Shown here: piece by piece, positions 11,623-25,258 of the stretch | Layout of the letters: each line of letters begins with the position of its first letter | Numbering within the stretch: the stretch's first letter is position 1 | Source: Glandiceps talaboti | Lineage: Eukaryota > Hemichordata > Enteropneusta > Spengelidae | Assembly (NCBI RefSeq): GCF_964340395.1 | Contig: NC_135569.1 | Location: forward strand, 2,630,400-2,692,399 | DNA: 62,000 nt | Direction: 5' to 3' | Made by a program: the position numbers and the translations under genes | Notes under the pieces: model-generated | Told to the model about the DNA's origin: nothing | The model's input: only the letters and a program-made list of their open reading frames with translations | Databases searched by the model: none

Positions 11623-14600
11623 ACCGAGGATTCCCGAAGAGCAATAAGGAGCAAATCACGGAATTCTCGGTAACGTTCGGCCCTTGTTAGAACAAAAGAA
11701 ATCATTGAAAACTACGAAAGGTGATTACCGAGCTTGTAATGCCCCTATTAACACTTCAAAACCATACCCGTTAATGTTTGGCTTCTCTCTTGCCTGTGGT
11801 GTTATCTGATACCCGAAATTTTGTGTTTCATCGCCTCATGAATAATTTTTTGGGAAATTTTTAAAGTCTCCTCAGGATTAGAGATGATGTGTGACATTGA
11901 GGGCGCCTCATCCTAGGTACCGAGTCAATATTTCAGATCGGCAGCGAGTTGGGACTGCATGTTCGTAGGGTAAAAACGACTTATTACGTAAGAAATGGAA
12001 AATATGTCAGTTTCTTTGTATTGTCAACAGCAACAGGTGTCCATGGCCCAAGTAAATCGTATTCTCAAAGTTTTCATTGCAATTTAGGATGGATTTTTGA
12101 TAAGTTAAGATAAATATATATCTGCAATGGGAAATTATTGAATGAAAGTGTCTAGAGTGAGTGATGTGTTAGAGCACACAATTTCAAACAGCTTGAACTA
12201 GCTACCGATCTGAAATATTGACTCAGTACGTTATCCCATCCATTAGAGTATGGTACGCCGTGATGCGGCGCCCTCATACACCACTCACTCTCGACCCGTC
12301 TTATAAAATTTTCAAAAAAATTATTCATGAGGCTACGAAACTCCAAATTACGGGTATCAGATAGCATCACAGACAAGATAGAAACATAACAAGAATTGCT
12401 ATTAGGTCTAGGTGTTATTAGGGGGACTACAAGCTCGGTAATCGTCTCTGGTAGTTTGCAAGGCATTCTTTTGTTCAAACGTACGCCGAAGGTTACCGAG
12501 AATTCCGTGATTTGCTCCTTTTTGCTCTTCGGGAATCATCGGCCGCCTCTTGCGGCTTGCCACAGCATGCAAGACCGAGGATTCCCGAAGAGCAAAAAGG
12601 AGCAAATCACGGAATTCTCGGTAACGTTCGGCCCTTGTTTGAACAAAAGAAATCATTGAAAACTACGAAAGGTGATTACCGAGCTTGTAATGCCCCTATT
12701 AACACTTCAAAACCATACCCGTTAATGTTTGGCTTCTCTCTTGCCTGTGGTGTTATCTGATACCCGAAATTTTGTGTTTCATCGCCTCATGAATAATTTT
12801 TTGGGAAATTTTTAAAGTCTCCTCAGGATTAGAGATGATGTGTGACATTGAGGGCGCCTCATCCTAGGTACCGAGTCAATATTTCAGATCGGCAGCGAGT
12901 TGGGACTGCATGTTCGTAGGGTAAAAACGACTTATTACGTAAGAAATGGAAAATATGTCAGTTTCTTTGTATTGTCAACAGCAACAGGTGTCCATGGCCC
13001 AAGTAAATCGTATTCTCAAAGTTTTCATTGCAATTTAGGATGGATTTTTGATAAGTTAAGATAAATATATATCTGCAATGGGAAATTATTGAATGAAAGT
13101 GTCTAGAGTGAGTGATGTGTTAGAGCACACAATTTCAAACAGCTTGAACTAGCTACCGATCTGAAATATTGACTCAGTACGTTATCCCATCCATTAGAGT
13201 ATGGTACGCCGTGATGCGGCGCCCTCATACACCACTCACTCTCGACCCGTCTTATAAAATTTTCAAAAAAATTATTCATGAGGCTACGAAACTCCAAATT
13301 ACGGGTATCAGATAGCATCACAGACAAGATAGAAACATAACAAGAATTGCTATTAGGTCTAGGTGTTATTAGGGGGACTACAAGCTCGGTAATCGTCTCT
13401 GGTAGTTTGCAAGGCATTCTTTTGTTCAAACGTACGCCGAAGGTTACCGAGAATTCCGTGATTTGCTCCTTTTTGCTCTTCGGGAATCATCGGCCGCCTC
13501 TTGCGGCTTGCCACAGCATGCAAGACCGAGGATTCCCGAAGAGCAAAAAGGAGCAAATCACGGAATTCTCGGTAACGTTCGGCCCTTGTTTGAACAAAAG
13601 AAATCATTGAAAACTACGAAAGGTGATTACCGAGCTTGTAATGCCCCTATTAACACTTCAAAACCATACCCGTTAATGTTTGGCTTCTCTCTTGCCTGTG
13701 GTGTTATCTGATACCCGAAATTTTGTGTTTCATCGCCTCATGAATAATTTTTTGGGAAATTTTTAAAGTCTCCTCAGGATCAGAGATGATGTGTGACATT
13801 GAGGGCGCCTCATCCTAGGTACCGAGTCAATATTTCAGATCGGCAGCGAGTTGGGACTGCATGTTCGTAGGGTAAAAATGACTTATTACGTAAGAAATGA
13901 AAAATATGTCAGTTTCTTTGTATTGTCAACAGCAACAGGTGTCCATGGCCCAAGTAAATCGTATTCTCAAAGTTTTCATTGCAATTTAGGATGGATTTTT
14001 GATAAGTTAAGATAAATATATATCTGCAATGGGAAATTATTGAATGAAAGTGTCTAGAGTGAGTGATGTGTTAGAGCACACAATTTCAAACAGCTTGAAC
14101 TAGCTACCGATCTGAAATATTGACTCAGTACGTTATCCCATCCATTAGAGTATGGTACGCCGTGATGCGGCGCCCTCATACACCACTCACTCTCGACCCG
14201 TCTTATAAAATTTTCAAAAAAATTATTCATGAGGCTACGAAACTCCAAATTACGGGTATCAGATAGCATCACAGACAAGATAGAAACATAACAAGAATTG
14301 CTATTAGGTCTAGGTGTTATTAGGGGGACTACAAGCTCGGTAATCGTCTCTGGTAGTTTGCAAGGCATTCTTTTGTTCAAACGTACGCCGAAGGTTACCG
14401 AGAATTCCGTGATTTGCTCCTTTTTGCTCTTCGGGAATCATCGGCCGCCTCTTGCGGCTTGCCACAGCATGCAAGACCGAGGATTCCCGAAGAGCAAAAA
14501 GGAGCAAATCACGGAATTCTCGGTAACGTTCGGCCCTTGTTTGAACAAAAGAAATCATTGAAAACTACGAAAGGTGATTACCGAGCTTGTAATGCCCCTA

Positions 14601-17600
14601 TTAACACTTCAAAACCATACCCGTTAATGTTTGGCTTCTCTCTTGCCTGTGGTGTTATCTGATACCCGAAATTTTGTGTTTCATCGCCTCATGAATAATT
14701 TTTTGGGAAATTTTTAAAGTCTCCTCAGGATCAGAGATGATGTGTGACATTGAGGGCGCCTCATCCTAGGTACCGAGTCAATATTTCAGATCGGCAGCGA
14801 GTTGGGACTGCATGTTCGTAGAGTAAAAACGACTTATTACGTAAGAAATGAAAAATATGTCAGTTTCTTTGTATTGTCAACAGCAACAGGTGTCCATGGC
14901 CCAAGTAAATCGTATTCTCAAAGTTTTCATTGCAATTTAGGATGGATTTTTGATAAGTTAAGATAAATATATATCTGCAATGGGAAATTATTGAATGAAA
15001 GTGTCTAGAGTGAGTGATGTGTTAGAGCACACAATTTCAAACAGCTTGAACTAGCTACCGATCTGAAATATTGACTCAGTACGTTATCCCATCCATTAGA
15101 GTATGGTACGCCGTGATGCGGCGCCCTCATACACCACTCACTCTCGACCCGTCTTATAAAATTTTCAAAAAAATTATTCATGAGGCTACGAAACTCCAAA
15201 TTACGGGTATCAGATAGCATCACAGACAAGATAGAAACATAACAAGAATTGCTATTAGGTCTAGGTGTTATTAGGGGGACTACAAGCTCGGTAATCGTCT
15301 CTGGTAGTTTGCAAGGCATTCTTTTGTTCAAACGTACGCCGAAGGTTACCGAGAATTCCGTGATTTGCTCCTTTTTGCTCTTCGGGAATCATCGGCCGCC
15401 TCTTGCGGCTTGCCACAGCATGCAAGACCGAGGATTCCCGAAGAGCAAAAAGGAGCAAATCACGGAATTCTCGGTAACGTTCGGCCCTTGTTTGAACAAA
15501 AGAAATCATTGAAAACTACGAAAGGTGATTACCGAGCTTGTAATGCCCCTATTAACACTTCAAAACCATACCCATTAATGTTTGGCTTCTCTCTTGCCTG
15601 TGGTGTTATCTGATACCCGAAATTTTGTGTTTCATCGCCTCATGAATAATTTTTTGGGAAATTTTTAAAGTCTCCTCAGGATCAGAGATGATGTGTGACA
15701 TTGAGGGCGCCTCATCCTAGGTACCGAGTCAATATTTCAGATCGGCAGCGAGTTGGGACTGCATGTTCGTAGGGTAAAAACGACTTATTACGTAAGAAAT
15801 GAAAAATATGTCAGTTTCTTTGTATTGTCAACAGCAACAGGTGTCCATGGCCCAAGTAAATCGTATTCTCAAAGTTTTCATTGCAATTTAGGATGGATTT
15901 TTGATAAGTTAAGATAAATATATATCTGCAATGGGAAATTATTGAATGAAAGTGTCTAGAGTGAGTGATGTGTTAGAGCACACAATTTCAAACAGCTTGA
16001 ACTAGCTACCGATCTGAAATATTGACTCAGTACGTTATCCCATCCATTAGAGTATGGTACGCCGTGATGCGGCGCCCTCATACACCACTCACTCTCGACC
16101 CGTCTTATAAAATTTTCAAAAAAATTATTCATGAGGCTACGAAACTCCAAATTACGGGTATCAGATAGCATCACAGACAAGATAGAAACATAACAAGAAT
16201 TGCTATTAGGTCTAGGTGTTATTAGGGGGACTACAAGCTCGGTAATCGTCTCTGGTAGTTTGCAAGGCATTCTTTTGTTCAAACGTACGCCGAAGGTTAC
16301 CGAGAATTCCGTGATTTGCTCCTTTTTGCTCTTCGGGAATCATCGGCCGCCTCTTGCGGCTTGCCACAGCATGCAAGACCGAGGATTCCCGAAGAGCAAA
16401 AAGGAGCAAATCACGGAATTCTCGGTAACGTTCGGCCCTTGTTTGAACAAAAGAAATCATTGAAAACTACGAAAGGTGATTACCGAGCTTGTAATGCCCC
16501 TATTAACACTTCAAAACCATACCCATTAATGTTTGGCTTCTCTCTTGCCTGTGGTGTTATCTGATACCCGAAATTTTGTGTTTCATCGCCTCATGAATAA
16601 TTTTTTGGGAAATTTTTAAAGTCTCCTCAGGATCAGAGATGATGTGTGACATTGAGGGCGCCTCATCCTAGGTACCGAGTCAATATTTCAGATCGGCAGC
16701 GAGTTGGGACTGCATGTTCGTAGGGTAAAAACGACTTATTACGTAAGAAATGAAAAATATGTCAGTTTCTTTGTATTGTCAACAGCAACAGGTGTCCATG
16801 GCCCAAGTAAATCGTATTCTCAAAGTTTTCATTGCAATTTAGGAGGGATTTTTGATAAGTTAAGATAAATATATATCTGCAATGGGAAATTATTGAATGA
16901 AAGTGTCTAGAGTGAGTGATGTGTTAGAGCACACAATTTCAAACAGCTTGAACTAGCTACCGATCTGAAATATTGACTCAGTACGTTATACCATCCATTA
17001 GAGTATGGTACGCCGTGATGCGGCGCCCTCATACACCACTCACTCTCGACCCGTCTTATAAAATTTTCAAAAAAATTATTCATGAGGCTACGAAACTCCA
17101 AATTACGGGTATCAGATAGCATCACAGACAAGATAGAAACATAACAAGAATTGCTATTAGGTCTAGGTGTTATTAGGGGGACTACAAGCTCGGTAATCGT
17201 CTCTGGTAGTTTGCAAGGCATTCTTTTGTTCAAACGTACGCCGAAGGTTACCGAGAATTCCGTGATTTGCTCCTTTTTGCTCTTCGGGAATCATCGGCCG
17301 CCTCTTGCGGCTTGCCACAGCATGCAAGACCGAGGATTCCCGAAGAGCAAAAAGGAGCAAATCACGGAATTCTCGGTAACGTTCGGCCCTTGTTTGAACA
17401 AAAGAAATCATTGAAAACTACGAAAGGTGATTACCGAGCTTGTAATGCCCCTATTAACACTTCAAAACCATACCCGTTAATGTTTGGCTTCTCTCTTGCC
17501 TGTGGTGTTATCTGATACCCGAAATTTTGTGTTTCATCGCCTCATGAATAATTTTTTGGGAAATTTTTAAAGTCTCCTCAGGATCAGAGATGATGTGTGA

Positions 17601-20600
17601 CATTGAGGGCGCCTCATCCTAGGTACCGAGTCAATATTTCAGATCGGCAGCGAGTTGGGACTGCATGTTCGTAGAGTAAAAACGACTTATTACGTAAGAA
17701 ATGAAAAATATGTCAGTTTCTTTGTATTGTCAACAGCAACAGGTGTCCATGGCCCAAGTAAATCGTATTCTCAAAGTTTTCATTGCAATTTAGGATGGAT
17801 TTTTGATAAGTTAAGATAAATATATATCTGCAATGGGAAATTATTGAATGAAAGTGTCTAGAGTGAGTGATGTGTTAGAGCACACAATTTCAAACAGCTT
17901 GAACTAGCTACCGATCTGAAATATTGACTCAGTACGTTATCCCATCCATTAGAGTATGGTACGCCGTGATGCGGCGCCCTCATACACCACTCACTCTCGA
18001 CCCGTCTTATAAAATTTTCAAAAAAATTATTCATGAGGCTACGAAACTCCAAATTACGGGTATCAGATAGCATCACAGACAAGATAGAAACATAACAAGA
18101 ATTGCTATTAGGTCTAGGTGTTATTAGGGGGACTACAAGCTCGGTAATCGTCTCTGGTAGTTTGCAAGGCATTCTTTTGTTCAAACGTACGCCGAAGGTT
18201 ACCGAGAATTCCGTGATTTGCTCCTTTTTGCTCTTCGGGAATCATCGGCCGCCTCTTGCGGCTTGCCACAGCATGCAAGACCGAGGATTCCCGAAGAGCA
18301 AAAAGGAGCAAATCACGGAATTCTCGGTAACGTTCGGCCCTTGTTTGAACAAAAGAAATCATTGAAAACTACGAAAGGTGATTACCGAGCTTGTAATGCC
18401 CCTATTAACACTTCAAAACCATACCCATTAATGTTTGGCTTCTCTCTTGCCTGTGGTGTTATCTGATACCCGAAATTTTGTGTTTCATCGCCTCATGAAT
18501 AATTTTTTGGGAAATTTTTAAAGTCTCCTCAGGATCAGAGATGATGTGTGACATTGAGGGCGCCTCATCCTAGGTACCGAGTCAATATTTCAGATCGGCA
18601 GCGAGTTGGGACTGCATGTTCGTAGGGTAAAAACGACTTATTACGTAAGAAATGAAAAATATGTCAGTTTCTTTGTATTGTCAACAGCAACAGGTGTCCA
18701 TGGCCCAAGTAAATCGTATTCTCAAAGTTTTCATTGCAATTTAGGATGGATTTTTGATAAGTTAAGATAAATATATATCTGCAATGGGAAATTATTGAAT
18801 GAAAGTGTCTAGAGTGAGTGATGTGTTAGAGCACACAATTTCAAACAGCTTGAACTAGCTACCGATCTGAAATATTGACTCAGTACGTTATCCCATCCAT
18901 TAGAGTATGGTACGCCGTGATGCGGCGCCCTCATACACCACTCACTCTCGACCCGTCTTATAAAATTTTCAAAAAAATTATTCATGAGGCTACGAAACTC
19001 CAAATTACGGGTATCAGATAGCATCACAGACAAGATAGAAACATAACAAGAATTGCTATTAGGTCTAGGTGTTATTAGGGGGACTACAAGCTCGGTAATC
19101 GTCTCTGGTAGTTTGCAAGGCATTCTTTTGTTCAAACGTACGCCGAAGGTTACCGAGAATTCCGTGATTTGCTCCTTTTTGCTCTTCGGGAATCATCGGC
19201 CGCCTCTTGCGGCTTGCCACAGCATGCAAGACCGAGGATTCCCGAAGAGCAAAAAGGAGCAAATCACGGAATTCTCGGTAACGTTCGGCCCTTGTTTGAA
19301 CAAAAGAAATCATTGAAAACTACGAAAGGTGATTACCGAGCTTGTAATGCCCCTATTAACACTTCAAAACCATACCCATTAATGTTTGGCTTCTCTCTTG
19401 CCTGTGGTGTTATCTGATACCCGAAATTTTGTGTTTCATCGCCTCATGAATAATTTTTTGGGAAATTTTTAAAGTCTCCTCAGGATCAGAGATGATGTGT
19501 GACATTGAGGGCGCCTCATCCTAGGTACCGAGTCAATATTTCAGATCGGCAGCGAGTTGGGACTGCATGTTCGTAGGGTAAAAACGACTTATTACGTAAG
19601 AAATGAAAAATATGTCAGTTTCTTTGTATTGTCAACAGCAACAGGTGTCCATGGCCCAAGTAAATCGTATTCTCAAAGTTTTCATTGCAATTTAGGATGG
19701 ATTTTTGATAAGTTAAGATAAATATATATCTGCAATGGGAAATTATTGAATGAAAGTGTCTAGAGTGAGTGATGTGTTAGAGCACACAATTTCAAACAGC
19801 TTGAACTAGCTACCGATCTGAAATATTGACTCAGTACGTTATCCCATCCATTAGAGTATGGTACGCCGTGATGCGGCGCCCTCATACACCACTCACTCTC
19901 GACCCGTCTTATAAAATTTTCAAAAAAATTATTCATGAGGCTACGAAACTCCAAATTACGGGTATCAGATAGCATCACAGACAAGATAGAAACATAACAA
20001 GAATTGCTATTAGGTCTAGGTGTTATTAGGGGGACTACAAGCTCGGTAATCGTCTCTGGTAGTTTGCAAGGCATTCTTTTGTTCAAACGTACGCCGAAGG
20101 TTACCGAGAATTCCGTGATTTGCTCCTTTTTGCTCTTCGGGAATCATCGGCCGCCTCTTGCGGCTTGCCACAGCATGCAAGACCGAGGATTCCCGAAGAG
20201 CAAAAAGGAGCAAATCACGGAATTCTCGGTAACGTTCGGCCCTTGTTTGAACAAAAGAAATCATTGAAAACTACGAAAGGTGATTACCGAGCTTGTAATG
20301 CCCCTATTAACACTTCAAAACCATACCCATTAATGTTTGGCTTCTCTCTTGCCTGTGGTGTTATCTGATACCCGAAATTTTGTGTTTCATCGCCTCATGA
20401 ATAATTTTTTGGGAAATTTTTAAAGTCTCCTCAGGATCAGAGATGATGTGTGACATTGAGGGCGCCTCATCCTAGGTACCGAGTCAATATTTCAGATCGG
20501 CAGCGAGTTGGGACTGCATGTTCGTAGGGTAAAAACGACTTATTACGTAAGAAATGAAAAATATGTCAGTTTCTTTGTATTGTCAACAGCAACAGGTGTC

Positions 20601-23034
20601 CATGGCCCAAGTAAATCGTATTCTCAAAGTTTTCATTGCAATTTAGGAGGGATTTTTGATAAGTTAAGATAAATATATATCTGCAATGGGAAATTATTGA
20701 ATGAAAGTGTCTAGAGTGAGTGATGTGTTAGAGCACACAATTTCAAACAGCTTGAACTAGCTACCGATCTGAAATATTGACTCAGTACGTTATACCATCC
20801 ATTAGAGTATGGTACGCCGTGATGCGGCGCCCTCATACACCACTCACTCTCGACCCGTCTTATAAAATTTTCAAAAAAATTATTCATGAGGCTACGAAAC
20901 TCCAAATTACGGGTATCAGATAGCATCACAGACAAGATAGAAACATAACAAGAATTGCTATTAGGTCTAGGTGTTATTAGGGGGACTACAAGCTCGGTAA
21001 TCGTCTCTGGTAGTTTGCAAGGCATTCTTTTGTTCAAACGTACGCCGAAGGTTACCGAGAATTCCGTGATTTGCTCCTTTTTGCTCTTCGGGAATCATCG
21101 GCCGCCTCTTGCGGCTTGCCACAGCATGCAAGACCGAGGATTCCCGAAGAGCAAAAAGGAGCAAATCACGGAATTCTCGGTAACGTTCGGCCCTTGTTTG
21201 AACAAAAGAAATCATTGAAAACTACGAAAGGTGATTACCGAGCTTGTAATGCCCCTATTAACACTTCAAAACCATACCCGTTAATGTTTGGCTTCTCTCT
21301 TGCCTGTGGTGTTATCTGATACCCGAAATTTTGTGTTTCATCGCCTCATGAATAATTTTTTGGGAAATTTTTAAAGTCTCCTCAGGATCAGAGATGATGT
21401 GTGACATTGAGGGCGCCTCATCCTAGGTACCGAGTCAATATTTCAGATCGGCAGCGAGTTGGGACTGCATGTTCGTAGGGTAAAAACGACTTATTACGTA
21501 AGAAATGAAAAATATGTCAGTTTCTTTGTATTGTCAACAGCAACAGGTGTCCATGGCCCAAGTAAATCGTATTCTCAAAGTTTTCATTGCAATTTAGGAT
21601 GGATTTTTGATAAGTTAAGATAAATATATATCTGCAATGGGAAATTATTGAATGAAAGTGTCTAGAGTGAGTGATGTGTTAGAGCACACAATTTCAAACA
21701 GCTTGAACTAGCTACCGATCTGAAATATTGACTCAGTACGTTATACCATCCATTAGAGTATGGTACGCCGTGATGCGGCGCCCTCATACACCACTCACTC
21801 TCGACCCGTCTTATAAAATTTTCAAAAAAATTATTCATGAGGCTACGAAACTCCAAATTACGGGTATCAGATAGCATCACAGACAAGATAGAAACATAAC
21901 AAGAATTGCTATTAGGTCTAGGTGTTATTAGGGGGACTACAAGCTCGGTAATCGTCTCTGGTAGTTTGCAAGGCATTCTTTTGTTCAAACGTACGCCGAA
22001 GGTTACCGAGAATTCCGTGATTTGCTCCTTTTTGCTCTTCGGGAATCATCGGCCGCCTCTTGCGGCTTGCCACAGCATGCAAGACCGAGGATTCCCGAAG
22101 AGCAAAAAGGAGCAAATCACGGAATTCTCGGTAACGTTCGGCCCTTGTTTGAACAAAAGAAATCATTGAAAACTACGAAAGGTGATTACCGAGCTTGTAA
22201 TGCCCCTATTAACACTTCAAAACCATACCCGTTAATGTTTGGCTTCTCTCTTGCCTGTGGTGTTATCTGATACCCGAAATTTTGTGTTTCATCGCCTCAT
22301 GAATAATTTTTTGGGAAATTTTTAAAGTCTCCTCAGGATCAGAGATGATGTGTGACATTGAGGGCGCCTCATCCTAGGTACCGAGTCAATATTTCAGATC
22401 GGCAGCGAGTTGGGACTGCATGTTCGTAGGGTAAAAATGACTTATTACGTAAGAAATGAAAAATATGTCAGTTTCTTTGTATTGTCAACAGCAACAGGTG
22501 TCCATGGCCCAAGTAAATCGTATTCTCAAAGTTTTCATTGCAATTTAGGAGGGATTTTTGATAAGTTAAGATAAATATATATCTGCAATGGGAAATTATT
22601 GAATGAAAGTGTCTAGAGTGAGTGATGTGTTAGAGCACACAATTTCAAACAGCTTGAACTAGCTACCGATCTGAAATATTGACTCAGTACGTTATCCCAT
22701 CCATTAGAGTATGGTACGCCGTGATGCGGCGCCCTCATACACCACTCACTCTCGACCCGTCTTATAAAATTTTCAAAAAAATTATTCATGAGGCTACGAA
22801 ACTCCAAATTACGGGTATCAGATAGCATCACAGACAAGATAGAAACATAACAAGAATTGCTATTAGGTCTAGGTGTTATTAGGGGGACTACAAGCTCGGT
22901 AATCGTCTCTGGTAGTTTGCAAGGCATTCTTTTGTTCAAACGTACGCCGAAGGTTACCGAGAATTCCGTGATTTGCTCCTTTTTGCTCTTCGGGAATCAT
23001 CGGCCGCCTCTTGCGGCTTGCCACAGCATGCAAG
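11623..23034. repeat. Tandem array of twelve 951-bp units with internal inverted repeats
   Basis: Every landmark recurs at exactly 951 bp (for example ACCGAGGATTCC at 11623, 12574 and so on to 23035). Units differ at only a few sites. Each unit has a left arm of about 320 bp, a spacer of about 255 bp and a right arm that is the reverse complement of the left at roughly 70% identity, but perfectly so over the outer 46 bp. Unit junctions are therefore hairpins with a 42-nt loop. Frames of 82, 87 and 108 codons recur in every unit only because the units are copies; none resembles a known protein. Each unit also carries GAGGGCGCC once in each orientation. It may be an amplified MITE or a young satellite. 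Confidence 0.95.
12492..12625. repeat. 46-bp perfect hairpin at a unit junction (one of twelve)
   Basis: Left stem 12492-12537 (GTTACCGAGAATTCC to CTTCGGGAATC) is the exact complement of 12580-12625 (GATTCCCGAAG to TCTCGGTAAC). The 42-nt loop itself holds two mini-stems, CCGC/GCGG and CTTGC/GCAAG. The same structure recurs every 951 bp up to 22953. Confidence 0.95.
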
Positions 23035-23690
23035 ACCGAGGATTCCCGAAGAGCAAAAAGGAGCAAATCACGGAATTCTCGGTAACGTTCGGCCCTTGTT
23101 TGAACAAAAGAAATCATTGAAAACTACGAAAGGTGATTACCGAGCTTGTAATGCCCCTATTAACACTTCAAAACCATACCCGTTAATGTTTGGCTTCTCT
23201 CTTGCCTGTGGTGTTATCTGATACCCGAAATTTTGTGTTTCATCGCCTCATGAATAATTTTTTGGGAAATTTTTAAAGTCTCCTCAGGACTAGAGATGAT
23301 GTGTGACAGTGAGGGCGCCTCATCCTAGGTACCGAGTCAATATTGGCCCAAGTAAATCGTATTTTCAAAGTTTTTATTGCAATTTAGGAGGGATTTTTGA
23401 TAAGATAAATATGTATCTGCAATGGGAAATTATTCAATGAAAGTGTCTAGAGTGAGTGGTGTGATAGGGCACACAATTTCAAACAGTTTGAACTAACTAC
23501 CGATCTGAAATATTGACTCAGTACGTTATCCCACCCATTAGAGTATGGTACGCCGTGATGCGGCGCCCTCACACACCACTCACTCTAGACCTGTCTTATA
23601 AAATTCTCTTTTTGCTCTTCGGGAAACATCAGTCTTTGCTTTCCACAGCAACAGCAATGATTTCCGAGGAGCAAATCACGGAATCTTTAA
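23035..23690. repeat. Diverged, internally deleted terminal unit of the 951-bp array
   Basis: A thirteenth unit starts normally, but after TCAATATT (about 23344) jumps to GGCCCAAGTAAATCG, losing about 110 bp. It then drifts, with many substitutions, and ends in a degenerate hairpin (TTGCTCTTCGGGAAACATC ... GATTTCCGAGGAGCAAATC). Because it is more diverged than the other units, it looks like the oldest edge of the array. Confidence 0.85.
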
Positions 23691-24968
23691 CCTCCCAAAA
23701 CAAATTATATTTAAGCCACCATTTATATTCTCAACTTGAAGTTGTATTTACCGACTTTACACATTCACCCAAGACTATAACCTTTATTTTCTGGTTTCAT
23801 ACGAAATGTTGCCTCATGCCCCTGACCTTCATCAATACAGACAAAATGATACAATTAATTTAGTACATATATCATTTTATTGACACGAATTTTCTAAAAA
23901 TTTCACAAGAGTGTATTTAGTCTGTAAGGTAAACTGTGACAGTGACAGGCACCCTAACATATCAGTCAACCCCTCTCAGAGAGGGAGGAGGCCAGTGTGA
24001 CACAACATATCTGACAGTCTGAGAGTGTATCATACATTGAACTAGTGGCCAGCACATAAAACAAATACAGTATAATACATAGTGTTTGTATCAAAACCAT
24101 GGAACACATATATTTGATTGACAGGAAAATTATAAACACATACATTACATATACTTACAATTTTTATTATCAAATATCAAATATCAAATTATGATAAAGA
24201 TGTAAAAACATGTACAAAAATGAAAACTGCATGGTTTCAACAAAATTCAACTCAAAGGATTTCTAAAAGTTCTGACTAGCTTTCACTCTGTTAACAGAGC
24301 ATCATCAGGTGAGTAAAACACATGTACAAACACAATATACCAAACTATTTATTTTCCAAGAAATGAATGCTACCATAGTACGCTATGATGTCTTCAATAC
24401 AGAGAAAGGTAGAACATAAATAACTGATACCTGATACAAGGTGACAATTAACATCTCAAGTACATAAAATTTCTGATTGTTGTAATTATGGAGATAATAC
24501 AGAATGAACATGCTTCACAATGTAAGACTGACAAACACACTGTCTCCATGGAAACCTAATACTTGGTCTTGTTTAGGGACGGAAGTTGTAAAAATACTTC
24601 ACAAATATTTAAAAAAATGGAAACACCTTGATATATAATTCACAATGTACAATTGATGAACATATATTGTCACTGTCTCCATGGAAACCTACTACTTGGT
24701 CAAGTTTGGGGATGGAAGTTGTAAAAATAGTTTACAAATATTCACTGATAATATCTACAAATCGACAAATGTAGTGTTCCCATGACAACATGATGAATCT
24801 GTGTATTTACAATAAAAAGTCTTGCAACATTCATTATTAACATCAAAATTTACATTCCTTCTTAGCCAGGATAAACATCTCTGTTCAAAACGTATCATAT
24901 TTTACACCTTACTCATTCTACATCTACTTCGCCATCATTACATCTGCAGTACATTTAACTTTATACTC

Positions 24969-25115
24969 ATTATTCCCCAATGTTTTTCTTGTTAAGTCAA
25001 GTAAAATACGAGTGACCTAAATAGTCCTTGTCACTGTGAGTTGCTAGACAAGTAGTGACAACCTTTAGGTCATGAGTATTTTCCGGCTGAACGGAGAAAA
25101 ATATTGGGGAATAAT
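24969..25115. mobile_element. Short MITE with ATTATTCCCCAAT ends
   Basis: The left end ATTATTCCCCAATGTTTTTC is mirrored by GAAAAATATTGGGGAATAAT at the right end. The core (GAGTGACCTAAATAG ... TAGTGACAACC) resembles sequence at about 36938-37005 (GAGTGACATAAGGGG), suggesting a small dispersed family. Confidence 0.7.
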
Positions 25116-25258
25116 ATAATTATACCATCGCCTGTAAAATTTTTCTAAAATCGAGGACAGTTGAGCATTTTGACTCATATTTTTCGAACACAGCAGAACC
25201 AATGGCACAGACTTGCGTTGTCGTGACATAAACGTGCATTGTCATAACACAGAACACA

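Noticed and set aside
11623-23200. Recurrent 82-, 87- and 108-codon frames as a tandem gene family
   Set aside because: Units are near-identical copies, so repeated openness is not independent evidence; no start context, domain or splice logic supports a gene.
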